Notes: a model not told the origin generated them from the sequence alone. A DNA stretch of 31,173 bases from DYGT01 sp964607795 (GCA_964607795.1 CAZSLA010000008.1:1-31173), one strand, 5' to 3'. Shown: positions 1 through 8,163, counted from the first letter of the stretch. Translations and numbers: made by a program.

Positions 1-1
1 A

Positions 2-10
2 TGGTATAAT
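2..10 (+). promoter_or_regulatory. Extended -10 promoter element of rnpB
   Basis: TGG followed by a perfect TATAAT (hexamer 5-10) lies directly before the RNase P RNA. The P1 helix begins at 17, the expected +1 distance (6 bases between hexamer and +1). This makes it a useful ruler for the other promoters in the window. The -35 region lies outside the window. Confidence 0.75.
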
Positions 11-16
11 GGCCTT

Positions 17-439
17 GTTTCTGGAGAAGCGGTGATCGGTCCGGTTTAACCGGACAGGAAAGTCCAGGCAGCAGAAGGAAGCGGTGGTCCGGCTAATACC
101 GGGCATTCCGGCTAAGCGCCGGAACTAGTCAGAGCAACAGAGACTATGTCGATTCAAGAACCTTAAAGGTTTAAGAATACGAGTGAAAAGTCCCAGTTAA
201 GTAGCTTACGGCACTTAACGGGATCCCGTGAGATGCATTAGTTATCTCACGGGAGGCAATCCTCCCGGCTGCAACCTGCGACCTAGGCGCATGAGGTATC
301 CTTCCCGACACCGATTTTTCGGTGCGCCTAAAGGACAGGGCACCTTGTATAGATTCAGGGATCCCGATTAAATCGGGATAGATAGATGATCACATTTGGT
401 ATTACCAAAAACAGAACCTGGCTTATGCTTTCCAGAAAC
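17..439 (+). ncRNA. rnpB: RNase P RNA, class A-like
   Basis: Catalytic RNA of RNase P, which removes 5' leaders from pre-tRNAs. The ends form a perfect 9-bp P1 helix (17-25 with 431-439). Conserved blocks appear in the known order: GGAAAGTCC near 57-65, a GCAACAGAGA-like stretch near 134-143, GAGTGAAAAG near 181-190, a GAGGTATCC block near 293-301 that holds the GGU which in class A L15 pairs with the tRNA CCA end, TAGATGATCAC near 382-392, and ACAGAACCTGGCTTAT near 411-426. About 423 nt is a little longer than the E. coli RNA; extra small hairpins such as CACCG/CGGTG near 310-325 account for part of this. Identification rests on motif order; no covariance model was run. Confidence 0.93.
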
Positions 440-445
440 GCTTAA

Positions 446-475
446 ATTCCCCACCTTCGGGTGGGGGATTTTTTT
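446..475 (+). terminator. Rho-independent terminator of rnpB
   Basis: The stem CCCCACC/GGTGGGG (449-455 with 460-466) is closed by a stable TTCG tetraloop and followed by T7 (469-475). It sits 7 bases after the P1 helix and just before the dtd promoter. Confidence 0.9.
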
Positions 476-491
476 GCTAGAATAATGCAGT

Positions 492-929
492 ATGAAGGCT
501 GTTATCCAAAGAGTAAATAAGGCCAGGGTGATAAATACTCAAACGGGTAGAGCTGTGGGCCAGATAGGCGCGGGCTTATTTATCCTTTTGGGCATAGCAA
601 AGAATGACAGCGAAGAAGACGCCGAAAAATTAGCTGATAAAATAGCAAACCTTCGCATAATGGCAGATAAAAATGTCAAGATGAATATGTCGATTAGACA
701 AACAGGTATGGAACTCCTTGTGGTATCGCAGTTTACTTTGCTTGCTGATACCAAAAAAGGCAACCGGCCATCGTTTTTGCAAGCCATGGAGCCTAAGCGC
801 GCCCGTCTGCTTTATGATTATTTTATCGACAAGCTTAAAGCCCAGGGCATCAAAGTAGCAACCGGCAGCTTTGGAGATTATATGTATATTTCGACTGATT
901 TGGACGGCCCGTTCACGATCGTAATTTAA
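492..929 (+). CDS. dtd: D-aminoacyl-tRNA deacylase
   Basis: Hydrolyses D-aminoacyl-tRNAs (and Gly-tRNA-Ala in characterised members), recycling mischarged tRNA in the cytoplasm. The 145-aa length is typical of DTD. The N-terminus MKAVIQRV and the SQFTLLADTKKG block (residues 79-90) are hallmark DTD sequence. The second signature, normally NxGPxT, reads LDGPFT at 137-142, so the first position is Leu instead of Asn while the Gly-Pro pair that gates the pocket is kept. TAGAAT at 478-483 puts the predicted +1 about 2 bases before ATG, so the mRNA would be almost leaderless. The CAP-domain gene follows after 2 bases, so the two are probably co-transcribed. Confidence 0.95.
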   Translation: MKAVIQRVNKARVINTQTGRAVGQIGAGLFILLGIAKNDSEEDAEKLADKIANLRIMADKNVKMNMSIRQTGMELLVVSQFTLLADTKKGNRPSFLQAMEPKRARLLYDYFIDKLKAQGIKVATGSFGDYMYISTDLDGPFTIVI

Positions 930-931
930 AA

Positions 932-1552
932 ATGAAGAACAAAGTCAATACAGCGGCTCTCACAAAAGTAATTATGCTGATTTTTAGTTTGTTTGGCCTT
1001 TTTGTCTTTGCCGGTCTTTTTTTGGTTGTTGGTTTTGTAGCCGGTTACGCCCGCGGTGTTTACGGTGTTTTTGGCAGGGATTTTTCCTTGACTAAATTGG
1101 TCGCACCGCAAATTTCGGAAATAACTCATACAGCATCTCCGGCGCCTGTGGTTTATAATCCATCCCTCGAAGTTTCTCTGCCCACTTGGGGTGGACCGGC
1201 ATTGTGGGCGGCTGTTAATAAAAAAAGGATAGAATACGGAGTAAATCCCCTGAGCAATAAAGACGAGCTTTGCACCATTGCTGCAATCCGTTTGAGTGAA
1301 ATTTTGGAGCTTGGGAAATTGGACGGGCATGAAGGCTTTAGCAATATGTCAGATCGACGGCAAGACCTGCGGCCCATTTTTGAGGCCTATACAGTCAGCG
1401 AGTTTCTTTTATCTGGGGCTAGTACTCCGGATGAAGCAGTGAGGCTCTGGGAAAATACTTTGGGGCACAAAAAGCTGTTAACCGGCGGTGAATATGTGTG
1501 GGGCTGCATTTATGCCCAGGCCGGTTTTGCCGTGGCCATTGCCGCTTATTAA
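932..1552 (+). CDS. Membrane-anchored CAP (SCP/PR1-like) domain protein
   Basis: 206 aa. One N-terminal hydrophobic segment (about residues 12-40) should anchor or export the protein. A CAP-like domain follows from about residue 84 to the end: LWAAVNKKRIEYGVNPL resembles the first CAP helix, then GHEGF, and LWENTLGHKKLL matches the family pattern of an aromatic residue, Asn and Gly-His near the C-terminus. Bacterial CAP proteins are extracellular and mostly of unknown biochemical role. It follows dtd by 2 bases. Its stop overlaps the stop of convergent nth by 3 bases, leaving no room for a terminator. Confidence 0.8.
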   Translation: MKNKVNTAALTKVIMLIFSLFGLFVFAGLFLVVGFVAGYARGVYGVFGRDFSLTKLVAPQISEITHTASPAPVVYNPSLEVSLPTWGGPALWAAVNKKRIEYGVNPLSNKDELCTIAAIRLSEILELGKLDGHEGFSNMSDRRQDLRPIFEAYTVSEFLLSGASTPDEAVRLWENTLGHKKLLTGGEYVWGCIYAQAGFAVAIAAY

Positions 1553-2163
1553 GGCAAGAAGCCGTTTCGCCGCAAAAAGCTCTCCAACTTTCTTTTTGTA
1601 GTGTGCTGGCGTCCGATGCTTACAAACAGCCGATTCAGGTCCCTTCTATGCTCCTCGGGGATTATTTTGGTTAGCTCCTTTTCGGTTTCTTCGGGAGACT
1701 TTGTTTTCACCCATCCCAGAAGATTACTGATTCTATGCACATGTGTGTCCACCGCAATTGTAGGTTTGCCAAAAGTGCGCGAGAGCACCAGGTTTGCCGT
1801 TTTGAGCCCCACACCGGGAAGTAGAATCAGCTCCTCTTGGGTTTCAGGGACGCGGCCATCATATTTTTGTCTGACCAAAGATGCAAGATAGCTTAGCTGC
1901 TTGGCCTTTGTAGTGTAAAAACCAACGGGGTAGATGAGCTTTGCGATCTCATCTCGAGAAAGCTTGGTAAGAGCCTCAAAATCGGGGGCTTTGGCAAACA
2001 AGCGCGCAGCAGCTTTTAAGGTTATATCATCATTGGTGCGTGAAGACATGATAGTTGCCACCAAAGATTTGTACGGATCTTTTTCAAAGATCTCCAGGGG
2101 TATAAGTTTATAGTGTCTTTGGAAAACGCTTAGAACTTGTTCAAAGTTTTTAGGCTTGTTCAT
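1549..2163 (-). CDS. nth: Endonuclease III family DNA glycosylase/AP lyase, no Fe-S cluster
   Basis: Base-excision repair enzyme removing oxidised pyrimidines. The helix-hairpin-helix LLPGVGLKTANLVL carries the Schiff-base lysine K121, and AVDTHVHRI carries the catalytic aspartate D139. The equivalent of the LSAQxTD loop reads MSSRTND, with Arg in place of Gln. At 204 aa the protein stops just where the C-terminal C-x6-C-x2-C-x5-C cluster normally begins, and there is no cysteine in the whole sequence. It therefore cannot bind the usual [4Fe-4S] cluster. Promoter TATACT lies at 2187-2182 on this strand. The gene is divergent from the DUF4446 gene. Confidence 0.92.
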   Translation of the reverse strand: MNKPKNFEQVLSVFQRHYKLIPLEIFEKDPYKSLVATIMSSRTNDDITLKAAARLFAKAPDFEALTKLSRDEIAKLIYPVGFYTTKAKQLSYLASLVRQKYDGRVPETQEELILLPGVGLKTANLVLSRTFGKPTIAVDTHVHRISNLLGWVKTKSPEETEKELTKIIPEEHRRDLNRLFVSIGRQHTTKRKLESFLRRNGFLP

Positions 2164-2211
2164 ATTTTTAATATTTGTGTTAGTATAGCTAATAGTTTTA
2201 ATATTGATATA

Positions 2212-2679
2212 GTGGCAGGAGAACTTTCCGATTTACTACCAGTCATAATAGCTGCTATCATTGTATGGCTTATTGGCTTGAGCGCAATGGTCTTTGTGGT
2301 TTATAATCACTACAGGCGTCTCGGCAGAGGTGTGAAAAGCGGCAATCTTTTAAATGCCTTTGAGCAAGTTTTGGCCGAGCAAAAAGAAATAGCCGTCAAG
2401 CAAAAAGACATTGACAGTAAGATAGCGGAATTAAACAGAAGCTCTGTAGCTTATTTTCAAAAAATGGGGCTTATCCGCTTTAACCCTTTTGACGAAACCG
2501 GGGGAGACCAGAGCTTTTGCCTATGTCTTTTGAATAATAAAAATGACGGATATGTGCTAAGCTGTTTGCACACGCGCGATCGCACCAGAGTGTATGTGAA
2601 AGCAGTGGAAAATGGCAAAAGTAAGCTTGAGCTGGGTGAAGAGGAAAAGAAGGCAATTGAAAAGGCTAAAAGATCATGA
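2212..2679 (+). CDS. DUF4446 family membrane protein
   Basis: 155 aa if it starts at GTG 2212. An ATG at 2137 is also in frame but lies inside nth on the other strand and would add an unlikely leader. A membrane segment occupies about residues 7-32, followed by a coiled-coil-like stretch rich in Glu, Lys and Gln (about 48-75). The DUF4446 core then reads GLIRFNPFDETGGDQSF and ends with VYVKAVENGKS. Function is unknown; the family is common in Gram-positives and Patescibacteria. The ATGA overlap with the DUF3048 gene (2676-2679) indicates translational coupling. A TAATAT box at 2199-2204 could give a leaderless start at 2212. Confidence 0.82.
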   Translation: MAGELSDLLPVIIAAIIVWLIGLSAMVFVVYNHYRRLGRGVKSGNLLNAFEQVLAEQKEIAVKQKDIDSKIAELNRSSVAYFQKMGLIRFNPFDETGGDQSFCLCLLNNKNDGYVLSCLHTRDRTRVYVKAVENGKSKLELGEEEKKAIEKAKRS

Positions 2680-3869
2680 ATAAAAAATTAGTCACAGTTT
2701 TAGGTTTTTTGGGGCTTTATATGCTTACTACCGGCATTGCCTGGGCAGGGTTTACGATGTTTAGCGGGTCTACCCAAAGTTCTTCCGAGCTTCAGGACGA
2801 GCGTGATAGAATCGCAAGCCTTCCCAAAACAGAAGTTTGCCCATTAAACGGCCAAAAGTATTCCGAGGTCGAGCGCGAGATCTGGGAAAAGCGTCGGCCG
2901 ATGGCGGTAGTCATTGAAAATCATACGGACTCGCGGCCTCAATCAGGTTTGTCAAAGGCGGACATAGTTTACGAGATCGTTGCTGAGGGCGGTATTACCC
3001 GCTTTTTGGCTTTGTTTTATTGCGGTGCCGCGGCTGAGGACGTGACCATCGGTCCAATCCGAAGCGCCCGCGTGTATCTAATAAACTGGGCGGCTGAATA
3101 CGGGCCGGAGCCTTTGTTTGTCCATTATGGCGGGGCAAACAACATTTGCGGCAATTGTCCTGGGGGGATAAAGCCCAGAGGCCAGGTCAATCCTCGTGTC
3201 CAGGCTTTGGAGAAACTTATTAACATGGGCTGGCGGCATTCAACCGGCAATGCCTTGGATGGAGGGGCGAACGTGAGCTACCCCGCCATCAAGCGCGACC
3301 AATACCGCTTGGGCACAGAAAGTGCTTGGGAGCACTCGGCCATCGGCTCCACAGACCTCTTGTTTGACTTGGGTATTGAGCGTGGCTTTGGTTATAAAAC
3401 AGATTCCGGTGATCCTTGGGTGGATGAATTTGAACTGTGGAAATTTGCGGACGATAACCCTGCAGTTCCTGAAGCTTCAAGCATTGCCTTTGAATTCTGG
3501 CGTAATAAGCCGGATTTTGACGTCCGTTGGGAATATGACCAGACGAGTAATTATTATAAGCGCTTCAATGGCAGTCAGCCGCACACAGACTTGGAGTTTG
3601 ATAAGCCCCAGTTAATAGCCAAAAATGTGCTGGTGATGTTTGTGGAGGAAGAGGGACCTGTGGATACCGAGCTGCATATGTACTATGAAGTCATTGGTAA
3701 AGGTGAGATGCTTCTTTTCCAAAATGGCCGGGTGACCGAGGGCACTTGGGAAAAGGATGTCATTTCCTCAAGGACAAAATTTATGGATGAAAACGGTGAT
3801 GAAATTTCCTTTGTCCGCGGTCCTATTTGGATCGAGGCTGTGCCCCAGGGAAATGATGTAGTATACTAA
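2676..3869 (+). CDS. DUF3048 family exported protein (YerB-like)
   Basis: 397 aa. The N-terminal hydrophobic segment (about residues 4-27) looks like a signal anchor; no lipobox cysteine follows it. The N-terminal DUF3048 domain is recognisable from RRPMAVVIENHTDSRPQSGL, then ADIVYEIVAEGGITRFLALF and GPIRSAR. The C-terminal half (about 255-397) fits the DUF3048 C-terminal domain and ends in a strand with FVRGPIWIEAVPQG. B. subtilis YerB belongs to this family, but the molecular role is unknown. Several Cys are present (C-PLNG near 56; CGNCPGG near 166-172), unusual for an exported protein and possibly disulfide-forming. Coupled by ATGA overlap to the upstream DUF4446 gene. Confidence 0.88.
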   Translation: MNKKLVTVLGFLGLYMLTTGIAWAGFTMFSGSTQSSSELQDERDRIASLPKTEVCPLNGQKYSEVEREIWEKRRPMAVVIENHTDSRPQSGLSKADIVYEIVAEGGITRFLALFYCGAAAEDVTIGPIRSARVYLINWAAEYGPEPLFVHYGGANNICGNCPGGIKPRGQVNPRVQALEKLINMGWRHSTGNALDGGANVSYPAIKRDQYRLGTESAWEHSAIGSTDLLFDLGIERGFGYKTDSGDPWVDEFELWKFADDNPAVPEASSIAFEFWRNKPDFDVRWEYDQTSNYYKRFNGSQPHTDLEFDKPQLIAKNVLVMFVEEEGPVDTELHMYYEVIGKGEMLLFQNGRVTEGTWEKDVISSRTKFMDENGDEISFVRGPIWIEAVPQGNDVVY

Positions 3870-3903
3870 AAGAATATAAAAGTACTGCCCTTTTGTATAA
3901 AAT

Positions 3904-4488
3904 ATGGCTGACTTAGGCGATTTTATTACTTCAAAAGTAAGAATAAAGATTTTGGAACTTTTTTTCTCCAATATCGGCGAAATGTACCATGTGCGCGGTA
4001 TAGTACGTGAAATTAAAGAAGAAATTAATGCCGTTCGTCGCGAGCTTTCCCGACTTGAAGGAGCTGGCATGATAAAAAAAGAAGCGCGCGGTAACCGCGT
4101 CTATTATTGGCCGCGGACAGATTATTTGCTGTATGGTGATTTATTGGGCATAGTTGCCAAAACTACGGGCTTAGGCTTGCAGATAATCAGTAACAAGAAA
4201 AAGATAGGTAAAGTAAATTATGCGATGTTTTCGGGACAATTTGTTCGACATAAAGATCCACAAAAGGAGGACGAGGTGGATATTTTGGTGGTTGGGGATA
4301 TTGTACTCCCCGAGCTTGCCACCCTAATCCGTGTAGAAGAATCCAAGCGCGGCCGGGAAATAAATTATACTGTCATGAGCCGTGAGGAGCTGGAATTTCG
4401 CAAAAAGCGCCGCGACCCGTTTTTATTGGGCATCCTTGCAGAAAGCCGTGTGATGATTATCGGCGATGAGGAAGGGCTCGTAAGTTAA
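3904..4488 (+). CDS. Winged-helix regulator with nucleotidyltransferase-like C-domain
   Basis: 194 aa. Residues 7-75 form an ArsR/MarR-type winged helix (KVRIKILELFF, then VRRELSRLEGAGMI as recognition helix, and a wing at NRVYYWP). Residues about 100-190 resemble a minimal nucleotidyltransferase fold with VDILVVGDI. The catalytic GS motif expected near MFSGQFVRH is not canonical, so it may be a non-catalytic sensor. Proteins of this layout recur in Patescibacteria; target and ligand are unknown. It lies one base before secD and may share its transcript. TATAAA occurs at 3875-3880 and again at 3896-3901, so promoter choice is uncertain. Confidence 0.75.
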   Translation: MADLGDFITSKVRIKILELFFSNIGEMYHVRGIVREIKEEINAVRRELSRLEGAGMIKKEARGNRVYYWPRTDYLLYGDLLGIVAKTTGLGLQIISNKKKIGKVNYAMFSGQFVRHKDPQKEDEVDILVVGDIVLPELATLIRVEESKRGREINYTVMSREELEFRKKRRDPFLLGILAESRVMIIGDEEGLVS

Positions 4489-4489
4489 C

Positions 4490-5836
4490 ATGTACAAACC
4501 ACTTGGCCGTAGGCTACTCATTATTTTCATTCTTTTTGCTCTGGCGCTTCTAATCAGTCTTCCCAAAAGTATTCCGCTTAAATTTTCCCTCTTGGGCTTA
4601 GATGTGGATAAAACCCTGACCAGAAAAGATCTGAGCATTTCTGTGGGCAGATTTGAGATCAAGCGCAATTTTGATTTGAAGCTGGGCCTTGATTTAGTTG
4701 GGGGCAGTTATTTGGTCTTTGAGGCTGACTTGGGGGGGATTGAAGCCAGCCAAAAGACTCAGGCTTTGGAGGGTTTGCGCGAAGTCATTGAGCGCAGGGT
4801 AAACCTATTTGGTATCTCCGAGCCCAATATCCAGCTTGCTTCTTTTGAGGGAAAAGAGCGCATCATTGTAGAGCTTCCCGGGGCTGGTAATACCCGGGAG
4901 TCCATTTCCCTCGTGGGCCAGACTGCGCAGCTTGTCTTTGCCCGGGTCGTGGAAGGCGAAACACCGGAGGATAGCCAGGTTGTGCCTACTGAGCTTACAG
5001 GCGGCGATCTTAAAGGCGCCGGCGTTTCCTTTGATCAAGTAAGCGGCAAGCCGGTGGTGACGCTTGAGTTTACGGATGAAGGCACCCGGAAGTTTGCCGA
5101 TTTAACCGAGGCTAATATAGGCAAACCCTTGCCCATAATTTTGGATAATCAAATGATCTCGGCGCCTGTGGTGCAGGACAAAATCACGGGTGGCAACGCG
5201 CAAATCAATGGCGATTTTACTTTGGATCAAGCAAAAGCCCTGTCTATCCAGTTGAATGCCGGTGCGCTTCCAGTGCCCGTGGAGCTTGTTTCCGAGCGTA
5301 CCGTGGGTGCTTCTTTGGGTGCAGAGTCTGTGCAAAAAAGCATCAAAGCCGGTTTCATTGGCATAGCCCTGGTATTTATTTTTATGCTTATTTTTTATGG
5401 CAAGTTGGGGTTAATTGCTAATGTCGGGCTTATCATTTTTGGCACCCTCACACTTGCCATTTACAAGCTTATTCCGGTGGTGCTTACGCTGCCGGGGATT
5501 GCCGGGTTTTTGCTGTCGGTGGGTATGGCGGTGGACAGTAATATTTTGATTTTTGAGCGTTTCCGCGAAGAGCGGGTAAAAGGCATCAATTTGGTCTATG
5601 CCATGGAAACTTCTTTTGACCGTGCTTGGGATTCGATTAAGGACGCTAATATTGCCACCCTGGTAACGGCTTTTGTCTTGGCGAATCCTCTAAATTGGTC
5701 ATTCCTCCACACCTCCGGGCCTGTGCGCGGCTTTGCCATAACTTTAGCTTTGGGAATTATAATAAGTTTGTTTACCGGAATTTTTGTCTCGCGCAACCTA
5801 TTGCGTTTAATGATTAAAGAAAGGAAAACAAAATGA
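4490..5836 (+). CDS. secD: Protein translocase subunit SecD
   Basis: Membrane component of the SecDF complex, which uses proton motive force to pull exported proteins through SecYEG. 448 aa, the short Gram-positive-like form. TM1 is at about residues 8-25, followed by the D1 motif LGLDLVGGSYLVFE and the periplasmic P1 region (VERRVNLFGISEPNIQ). Five C-terminal membrane segments begin at about residue 282 and include the conserved VGMAVDSNILIFERFREE. The start lies one base after the upstream stop, and the end overlaps secF by ATGA. No Shine-Dalgarno is evident, so translation is probably coupled. Confidence 0.98.
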   Translation: MYKPLGRRLLIIFILFALALLISLPKSIPLKFSLLGLDVDKTLTRKDLSISVGRFEIKRNFDLKLGLDLVGGSYLVFEADLGGIEASQKTQALEGLREVIERRVNLFGISEPNIQLASFEGKERIIVELPGAGNTRESISLVGQTAQLVFARVVEGETPEDSQVVPTELTGGDLKGAGVSFDQVSGKPVVTLEFTDEGTRKFADLTEANIGKPLPIILDNQMISAPVVQDKITGGNAQINGDFTLDQAKALSIQLNAGALPVPVELVSERTVGASLGAESVQKSIKAGFIGIALVFIFMLIFYGKLGLIANVGLIIFGTLTLAIYKLIPVVLTLPGIAGFLLSVGMAVDSNILIFERFREERVKGINLVYAMETSFDRAWDSIKDANIATLVTAFVLANPLNWSFLHTSGPVRGFAITLALGIIISLFTGIFVSRNLLRLMIKERKTK

Positions 5837-6711
5837 TAATAAATTGGATGAAGTATCGCCTTTTTTATGCCCTTGTTTCTGGGATTTTTATCGCGGTATC
5901 AGTGTTTAGTCTATTAAACTGGGGGCTTGCCTTGGGTATTGATTTTCGTGGCGGGATATTGGTGGAATATCAGTTTTCTAAAGAGCTTTCCACGGAAAGC
6001 GCGACTGCTTTTTTGGCAGATAACAATATCGAGGTAGGAAGCATCCAACAAATCGGCGAAAATAATTATCTTTTCCGTTTGGGTGAAATTGACCAAAGCC
6101 AACGGGAACGGATTTTGGAGCTTTTAAATGAAGAGGAAGGCCAGGAGGCCTCAGAGGTGCGCTTTGAACGCGTTGGGCCATCGATTGGGCCGGAACTTGT
6201 GAAAAAGACTATTTATGCCCTTATTGTCTCCACCTTGGCCATTTTGTCTTGGGTGGCTTTACAATTTAGAAGTATTAAATTCGGCACTTCTGCGATTTTG
6301 GCAATGCTTCATGATAACTTTATTTTGATCGGCCTTTTTTCCTTATTGGGCCACTTTTTTAGTGCCGAAGCAGATTTTTTATTTGTAACGGCCCTCCTTA
6401 CCACTTTGTCGTTTTCAGTGCACGACACGATTGTGGTCTTTGACCGTATTCGCGAAATCAGAAAAAAGCACGGCGGCACGATTGAGGAAGTTGCCAACCG
6501 GGCCTTAACAGAAACTATGCGTCGTTCAATCAATAATTCCGTAACTATTGCGCTGATGCTTGCTGCGCTGATGTTTTTTGGCGGTAGCACCATTTTTTGG
6601 TTTGCCGCAGCGCTATTGATGGGGACGATTTTGGGTACCTATTCCTCACCTTTTGTGGCAGTGCCGACTTTGGTGCTATGGGAGCGCATGCAAAAGCGGT
6701 TCAAAAAGTGA
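5833..6711 (+). CDS. secF: Protein translocase subunit SecF
   Basis: Partner of SecD in the Sec accessory complex. 292 aa with six predicted membrane segments: TM1 at about 12-30, then LGIDFRGGILVEYQF, a short periplasmic domain (about 45-125) including VGPSIGPELV, and five membrane segments. SFSVHDTIVVFDRIREI matches the SecF motif usually written with Asn-Asp-Thr, here His-Asp-Thr. The start overlaps the secD stop by 4 bases. The gene is followed by a repeat/hairpin element (6714-6758) that may act as its 3' end. Confidence 0.98.
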   Translation: MIINWMKYRLFYALVSGIFIAVSVFSLLNWGLALGIDFRGGILVEYQFSKELSTESATAFLADNNIEVGSIQQIGENNYLFRLGEIDQSQRERILELLNEEEGQEASEVRFERVGPSIGPELVKKTIYALIVSTLAILSWVALQFRSIKFGTSAILAMLHDNFILIGLFSLLGHFFSAEADFLFVTALLTTLSFSVHDTIVVFDRIREIRKKHGGTIEEVANRALTETMRRSINNSVTIALMLAALMFFGGSTIFWFAAALLMGTILGTYSSPFVAVPTLVLWERMQKRFKK

Positions 6712-6713
6712 GT

Positions 6714-6758
6714 TTACTATATCTGCTCATAAATCCACGCGCTTTAGCCCGTGGATTT
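6714..6758 (+). repeat. Interspersed repeat element copy 1 with hairpin
   Basis: TTACTATATCTGCTCATAAA (6714-6733) is identical to 17522-17541. It overlaps and precedes a perfect 9-bp hairpin, AAATCCACG/CGTGGATTT (6731-6739 with 6750-6758), whose loop contains GCTTTAGCC, also shared with copy 2. It fills the gap between convergent secF and cca and could work as a terminator, with ATTACTTTTTG on the secF side. Confidence 0.7.
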
Positions 6759-6759
6759 A

Positions 6760-8163
6760 TTACTTTTTGAGGTCATTCAGCTTCTCAAGAAGTATTTCCT
6801 TATCATTGGGAATTTCCTGGTTCTCCACTTTGGCAAAAAGCTGGTTTAAAATTTCCCCGACTTCGGGGCCTGGCTTAAGCCTAAGTTGTTCCATCACATC
6901 GTGACCGGTGATTTTAAGATCGTGGACAGTAAAAGGCTGCTTTTGGACTTCAATAAGCCTTTTTTTAAATTCCTCAGTGCGCCAGCTGGTTGCGTAGGCA
7001 CCGCCCCCGATCCTGTCGGCCCGGCGCAGCTCGAGGATATCCTCGACGTTTTCCACTCCTACTTTAGTGATAAATCGCCTAAGAGCTGTGTCTGTCTGGT
7101 TTTCATTTACTGTAAATTGGTGCCAGCGGACAAGCTTCCACAGCTTGTCTTTTTGTTTTTTGCTTAGCTTTAGTCGCTCGGCAATTTCTTTGGCAATCCT
7201 TGCACCCACAACCTCGTGGTTATAAAAAGTAATGACATTATTTTTTTGGATTTTAAAAGTTTGAGGCTTGCCGATGTCGTGAATTAACACGGCCAGGCGT
7301 ACAAGCGGGTCTTGTGTTTGCACTTCTTTGAGGGACTTTAATAGATGAGTTCCAACGTCGTAGATGTGGTGCCTTTGGGGAGATTTTTGTTCGACGCCAA
7401 AGGTTTTTTTAAGCTCGGGCAAGATTTTTTCCAGAAGTTCTGTTTCATTAAGGAGTTCCACGCCTTTGCTTGGATTATTTGAGGCAAGGATTTTAAACAG
7501 CTCGTCGCGGATGCGTTCACCGCTAATTTTATTAATTAAAGCGGCACTTGATCTGATGGCATTTAAAGTTGCAGGCTCGATTTTAAAGTTTAGCTCAGAG
7601 GCAATGCGCACCGCCCGCATCATCCTGAGTGCATCTTCCAAAAAGCGTTCGTTTGCCTCCCCAACTGCGCGGATAAGCTTTTCCCCGAGATCATATTTAC
7701 CTTTATATGGATCATACAGATAAAATTTTAGTTTCTTGCCGCCCCCGTGGGCAGCAATTGCCTGAGCCTCAAGCTCATTATTTTTTGTAAGCCCCAGGGC
7801 CATAGCATTAATCGTAAAATCGCGTCGCTTTAAATCCTCAGCCAGGCTTTCCCCCCAGTCTATTTGATCCGGCCGGCGGCTGTCGCTATAGCCGTGCTCT
7901 GTTCTGTACGTTGTTATTTCGTGCGGCTTGAGCTCCTTGTCTTGGCTCGGAATGCCGACAGTGCCGAATTGGTTATTGTAAAATGCATCTTTAAAAAGGG
8001 CTATGATTTGCTCAGGTGTGGCATTGGTCGTATAATCCCAATCAACGATCATTTTTCCCATCAAAAAATCCCGGACGGCGCCGCCGACGATATAAATTTC
8101 AAAACCTGCTTTATTAAAAGCAGTTAGGATTTTGTAAACTTCGTTTGGGATGTTAAATATCAT
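6760..8163 (-). CDS. cca: CCA tRNA nucleotidyltransferase with HD domain
   Basis: Adds or repairs the 3' CCA of tRNAs. 467 aa from ATG at 8163; a longer frame upstream runs through the recJ start and is unlikely. The class II nucleotidyltransferase head has VGGAVRDFLMG (26-36), the metal-binding pair D41/D43 in DWD, and RRDFTINAMAL (113-123). The neck carries FLEDALRMMRAVRIASEL and GERIRDEL. The C-terminal HD phosphohydrolase domain has HDIGKP (295-300). CCA-adding and poly(A) polymerases share these motifs and cannot be separated by eye, but a sole copy with an HD domain favours CCA. tRNA-Gln in this window already encodes CCA, so repair may be a main task. Confidence 0.93.
   Translation of the reverse strand: MIFNIPNEVYKILTAFNKAGFEIYIVGGAVRDFLMGKMIVDWDYTTNATPEQIIALFKDAFYNNQFGTVGIPSQDKELKPHEITTYRTEHGYSDSRRPDQIDWGESLAEDLKRRDFTINAMALGLTKNNELEAQAIAAHGGGKKLKFYLYDPYKGKYDLGEKLIRAVGEANERFLEDALRMMRAVRIASELNFKIEPATLNAIRSSAALINKISGERIRDELFKILASNNPSKGVELLNETELLEKILPELKKTFGVEQKSPQRHHIYDVGTHLLKSLKEVQTQDPLVRLAVLIHDIGKPQTFKIQKNNVITFYNHEVVGARIAKEIAERLKLSKKQKDKLWKLVRWHQFTVNENQTDTALRRFITKVGVENVEDILELRRADRIGGGAYATSWRTEEFKKRLIEVQKQPFTVHDLKITGHDVMEQLRLKPGPEVGEILNQLFAKVENQEIPNDKEILLEKLNDLKK

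Noticed and set aside
926..1330. 134-aa reverse frame opposite the CAP-domain gene
   Set aside because: Composition is unlike a real protein here, it has no promoter, and it is fully antisense to a gene with recognisable domain blocks.
2137..2211. ATG 2137 as start of the DUF4446 protein
   Set aside because: It lies inside nth on the opposite strand and adds 25 residues that do not look like part of the family; GTG 2212 sits just before the membrane segment.
3896..3901. TATAAA as leaderless promoter of the winged-helix gene
   Set aside because: Only 2 bases separate it from ATG 3904, which would place +1 inside the coding region; an upstream TATAAA at 3875 is equally possible, so I did not count it in the leaderless set.
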